Shown: positions 4,541 through 6,172 of the stretch, piece after piece | Position numbering within the stretch: the first letter of the stretch is position 1 | How the letters are laid out: each line of letters starts with the position of its first letter | Origin: Bacillota bacterium | GTDB taxonomy: Bacteria; Bacillota; Clostridia; Lachnospirales; Lachnospiraceae | NCBI GenBank assembly: GCA_023435505.1 | Contig: JAEYRR010000349.1 | Location: forward strand, 1-6,172 | Direction: 5' to 3' | Length of the DNA stretch: 6,172 nt | Translations under genes and position numbers: made by a program | The notes under the pieces: model-generated | Seen by the model: only the letters and a program-made list of their open reading frames with translations | Told to the model about the DNA's origin: nothing | Database searches by the model: none

Positions 4541-5032
4541 ATGCAGACAGGGAAAATGAAGGCAGCAGAAAAATTAGAGCTATATGGAAACAGTATTCTT
4601 AGGATTGCGGCCACTTATGTGAAAAATAAGCAAGACGCCGAGGACATTCTCCAGGATGTTTTGGTAAAGTATATGACGAAAGATCCTAGCTTTGTAAATG
4701 ATGATCATGAAAAGGCATGGTTTCTTCGCGTAGCAATTAATATGGCAAAGAATAAGTGTAAATCTGCTGCTTTTCGCTTACATACTTGTTTAGACGAAAA
4801 TGTAAGTTCTGTGGACGAATACGAGTACAATAGTGTTTTGGAGGCAGTGTATCAGCTACCTACCAAATACAAAGAGATCATTTATCTTTACTACTATGAA
4901 GAATATAGTGTTAAAGAAATTGCGGTACTCCTACATAAGAAGGAAGCAACAGTGAAAAGTTTATTAAGGCGTGGACGAGAGAGACTGAGTATGGTTTTAA
5001 AGGAGGATGAGGAAAGTGCCTATGGATATTAA
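4541..5032 (+). CDS. ECF-type RNA polymerase sigma factor, cassette 2
   Basis: This 163-residue protein is the paralogue of the sigma factor at 519-1025. Region 2 spans about residues 13-79 with DAEDILQDVLVKYM and WFLRVAIN unchanged from cassette 1. Region 4 spans about 99-149, and its recognition-helix stretch HKKEATVKSLLRRGRERL is identical in both. The two proteins thus very probably read the same -35 sequence, in line with their identical upstream elements. The linker (about 81-95) is the same length but almost wholly different. ATG 4541 is chosen because AAAGGAGG (4526-4533) ends 7 bp before it; the in-frame ATG at 4481 lies in the promoter element. It overlaps the downstream anti-sigma gene by 17 bp. 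Confidence 0.92.
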   Translation: MQTGKMKAAEKLELYGNSILRIAATYVKNKQDAEDILQDVLVKYMTKDPSFVNDDHEKAWFLRVAINMAKNKCKSAAFRLHTCLDENVSSVDEYEYNSVLEAVYQLPTKYKEIIYLYYYEEYSVKEIAVLLHKKEATVKSLLRRGRERLSMVLKEDEESAYGY

Positions 5033-5981
5033 GGATGCGTATAATGGAATTTATTTAGATGAAACTGCGAAAAAAAGAATCTTAGATAAGCTAAATGTTT
5101 CCTCGGAAAAAAAGGAAGAAAGAAGGGATATGTTAATGAGTAAGGAGTATCATGATGATAAGCACATAACAGAAGCTGTGATTTTAAAAGAGAAAAAGAT
5201 ATTACCAAGAGTGGTAACCCTTGTGGCTTCTTTGGCTGCTGTGGTTGGTTTGGTGATTGGTATCGGATTTTCAGCAAAGAGTATACTAGGGGGACCGGAT
5301 ACTAGCTCTGTTGGTACCACTATTACGATGACACCAAAAACGACCCCAAAAGCTGAGGGAGAGATAATTACTATCTCTAGGAAAGAGTTTGAAGAGTACA
5401 TTTCAGTGTACAAAGGTCCATATATTGCTTCACCTGAAGGTCGTGTAATCTACGCATCAAATGAACTGGTTATCATCAATGACGGTAACGGAATGGTATT
5501 CTATGATTATAAAAATCATAAATGTTTAGGTGTGCTAGATACCAACAAATATGGTATTAATCATATGGGAGGATCTCCAGACATGCCGGAATATACGGAA
5601 GTTAAAGTGAGCGAATCTGGGCAATATATTAGCTTTGCTAATGTTAAAAAGGAGAAGACCTGCTATTTATTCGATCTTAAGAATCTGACCTTAGAAAAAG
5701 GAAAGACTTTGGGTGACATGCCAGTATATGATAAAACAGGATACTTAGATGATGAGACGATGTTGTTAATCGACAATACACCTGGTGGTCAAGTTCTTGA
5801 AGTGTTGGGTTATGGTATGACAGAAGATGGAACGTATGTACTAGCTCAATATGGAGATACAGAGAATCCTGATGTCGATATATCATTATCTGAGTTACAA
5901 TTGATTTCAGTGACTATTGATCGCAAAGCAGATGGTACGAGAGATTGCAAAGTAGATGTTAAAAATGTTTTTGAAGACTAG
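5016..5981 (+). CDS. Probable membrane-anchored anti-sigma factor, cassette 2 (GTG start)
   Basis: This 321-residue protein has a cytoplasmic part (1-65), a single membrane span (about 66-85, rich in Val, Ala and Gly) preceded by the basic KEKKILPR, and an extracytoplasmic domain of about 235 residues. It is the paralogue of 997-1935. The N-terminal block IKDAYNGIYLDETAKKRILDKL (5-26) aligns without gaps to cassette 1, but about 20 extra residues follow before the span. The outer domain shares LVIINDGNGMVFYD, GVLDTNKYGINH, SESGQYISFAN and YLFDLKNLTLEKGK; beyond about the VYD motif the two proteins diverge. GTG 5016 is preferred: AGGAGG (5001-5006) is 9 bp upstream, as in cassette 1. ATG 5007 directly abuts the SD, and ATG 5022 is a second possibility. 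No zinc anti-sigma motif and no recognised ligand-binding family. Confidence 0.75.
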   Translation: MPMDIKDAYNGIYLDETAKKRILDKLNVSSEKKEERRDMLMSKEYHDDKHITEAVILKEKKILPRVVTLVASLAAVVGLVIGIGFSAKSILGGPDTSSVGTTITMTPKTTPKAEGEIITISRKEFEEYISVYKGPYIASPEGRVIYASNELVIINDGNGMVFYDYKNHKCLGVLDTNKYGINHMGGSPDMPEYTEVKVSESGQYISFANVKKEKTCYLFDLKNLTLEKGKTLGDMPVYDKTGYLDDETMLLIDNTPGGQVLEVLGYGMTEDGTYVLAQYGDTENPDVDISLSELQLISVTIDRKADGTRDCKVDVKNVFED

Positions 5982-5994
5982 TAAGGTGATAGAC

Positions 5995-6060
5995 CTATCT
6001 GGGGGAAGCTTATGTTCCCCATCAATTAGTGGGAGTGATGGGGAACATGGTGCAAGATAG
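5995..6060 (+). repeat. Nested and competing hairpins downstream of cassette 2
   Basis: ATGTTCCCCATCA (6012-6024) pairs perfectly over 13 bp with TGATGGGGAACAT (6036-6048) around an 11-nt loop. An outer arm pair CTATCT (5995-6000) and AGATAG (6055-6060) could extend it. An alternative stem, GGGGAA (6002-6007) with TTCCCC (6015-6020), uses the same TTCCCC and excludes the longer hairpin. No T-run follows on either strand, so it is a poor classical terminator. It may be a transcript 3'-end structure, a processing site or an attenuator-like switch for what follows. Confidence 0.6.
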
Positions 6061-6068
6061 AGAGCTTG

Positions 6069-6125
6069 AATGCTATTCTGTTACATTTTCTTTTATAATT
6101 ATAGTAGAAGGGACAAAATAGCATT
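6069..6125 (+). promoter_or_regulatory. Inverted repeat enclosing a possible promoter at the window end
   Basis: AATGCTATT (6069-6077) and AATAGCATT (6117-6125) are perfect 9-bp inverted arms, extended inward past one mismatch by TGT/ACA. Between them lie TATAAT (6094-6099), a perfect vegetative -10 hexamer but without a well-spaced -35, and ATAGTAGAA (6101-6109), the end of the cassette promoter block. TGC at 6071-6073 is at the same 30-bp offset from ATAGTAGAA as in the two cassettes, though the rest of the first block is absent. The last 45 bases show no recognisable gene start. Confidence 0.35.
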
Positions 6126-6172
6126 TGTGGGCGGGTTTTTCTTTGGACAAGAGATATTCAAAGAGTATTTCT

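Overview
The window is AT-rich DNA with strong AAGGAGG-type ribosome binding sites, compact genes and hairpin terminators. It reads as a low-GC Gram-positive anaerobe. A one-iron superoxide reductase, two bacteriohemerythrins and ECF sigma/anti-sigma pairs with a single membrane span suggest a Clostridia member, most likely Lachnospiraceae. The taxonomic placement is inference from gene style, not from a database match.

Layout, left to right. (1) The 3' end of an AlkD-type DNA glycosylase gene, cut by the window edge (2-454). (2) Sigma/anti-sigma cassette 1: an ECF sigma factor (519-1025) overlapping a membrane-anchored probable anti-sigma factor (997-1935), then a hairpin terminator. (3) A monocistronic FMN-dependent azoreductase (2070-2675), with a perfect palindrome lying inside its promoter and a strong terminator after it. 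(4) A superoxide reductase of the desulfoferrodoxin/neelaredoxin family (2827-3201). (5) Convergent to it, two tandem bacteriohemerythrin paralogues on the minus strand (3300-3686 and 3797-4216), apparently separated by their own terminator and promoter. (6) A gap at 4217-4540 containing a possible 43-residue small ORF. (7) Sigma/anti-sigma cassette 2 (4541-5032 and 5016-5981), a paralogue of cassette 1, followed by a region rich in inverted repeats up to the window end.

The most striking point is that the two sigma/anti-sigma cassettes are paralogous throughout. The sigma proteins are about 74% identical by hand alignment. The anti-sigma genes overlap the sigma genes in the same way. Both cassettes are preceded by the same bipartite element, a 12-mer and a 13-mer separated by exactly 15 bp and ending shortly before the ribosome binding site. 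This fits autoregulated, possibly cross-talking ECF systems that arose by duplication. Between them lies a set of oxygen, superoxide and quinone/azo stress genes (azoreductase, superoxide reductase, two hemerythrins). None of these intervening genes carries a recognisable copy of the shared element, so direct control of them by the sigma factors is not supported by sequence here.

Several proteins depart from their family norms. The superoxide reductase keeps all active-site iron ligands but has lost the rubredoxin-like second iron site. The upstream hemerythrin has a glutamine in place of one of the five iron-binding histidines. The downstream hemerythrin lacks a start codon at the position its paralogue uses.
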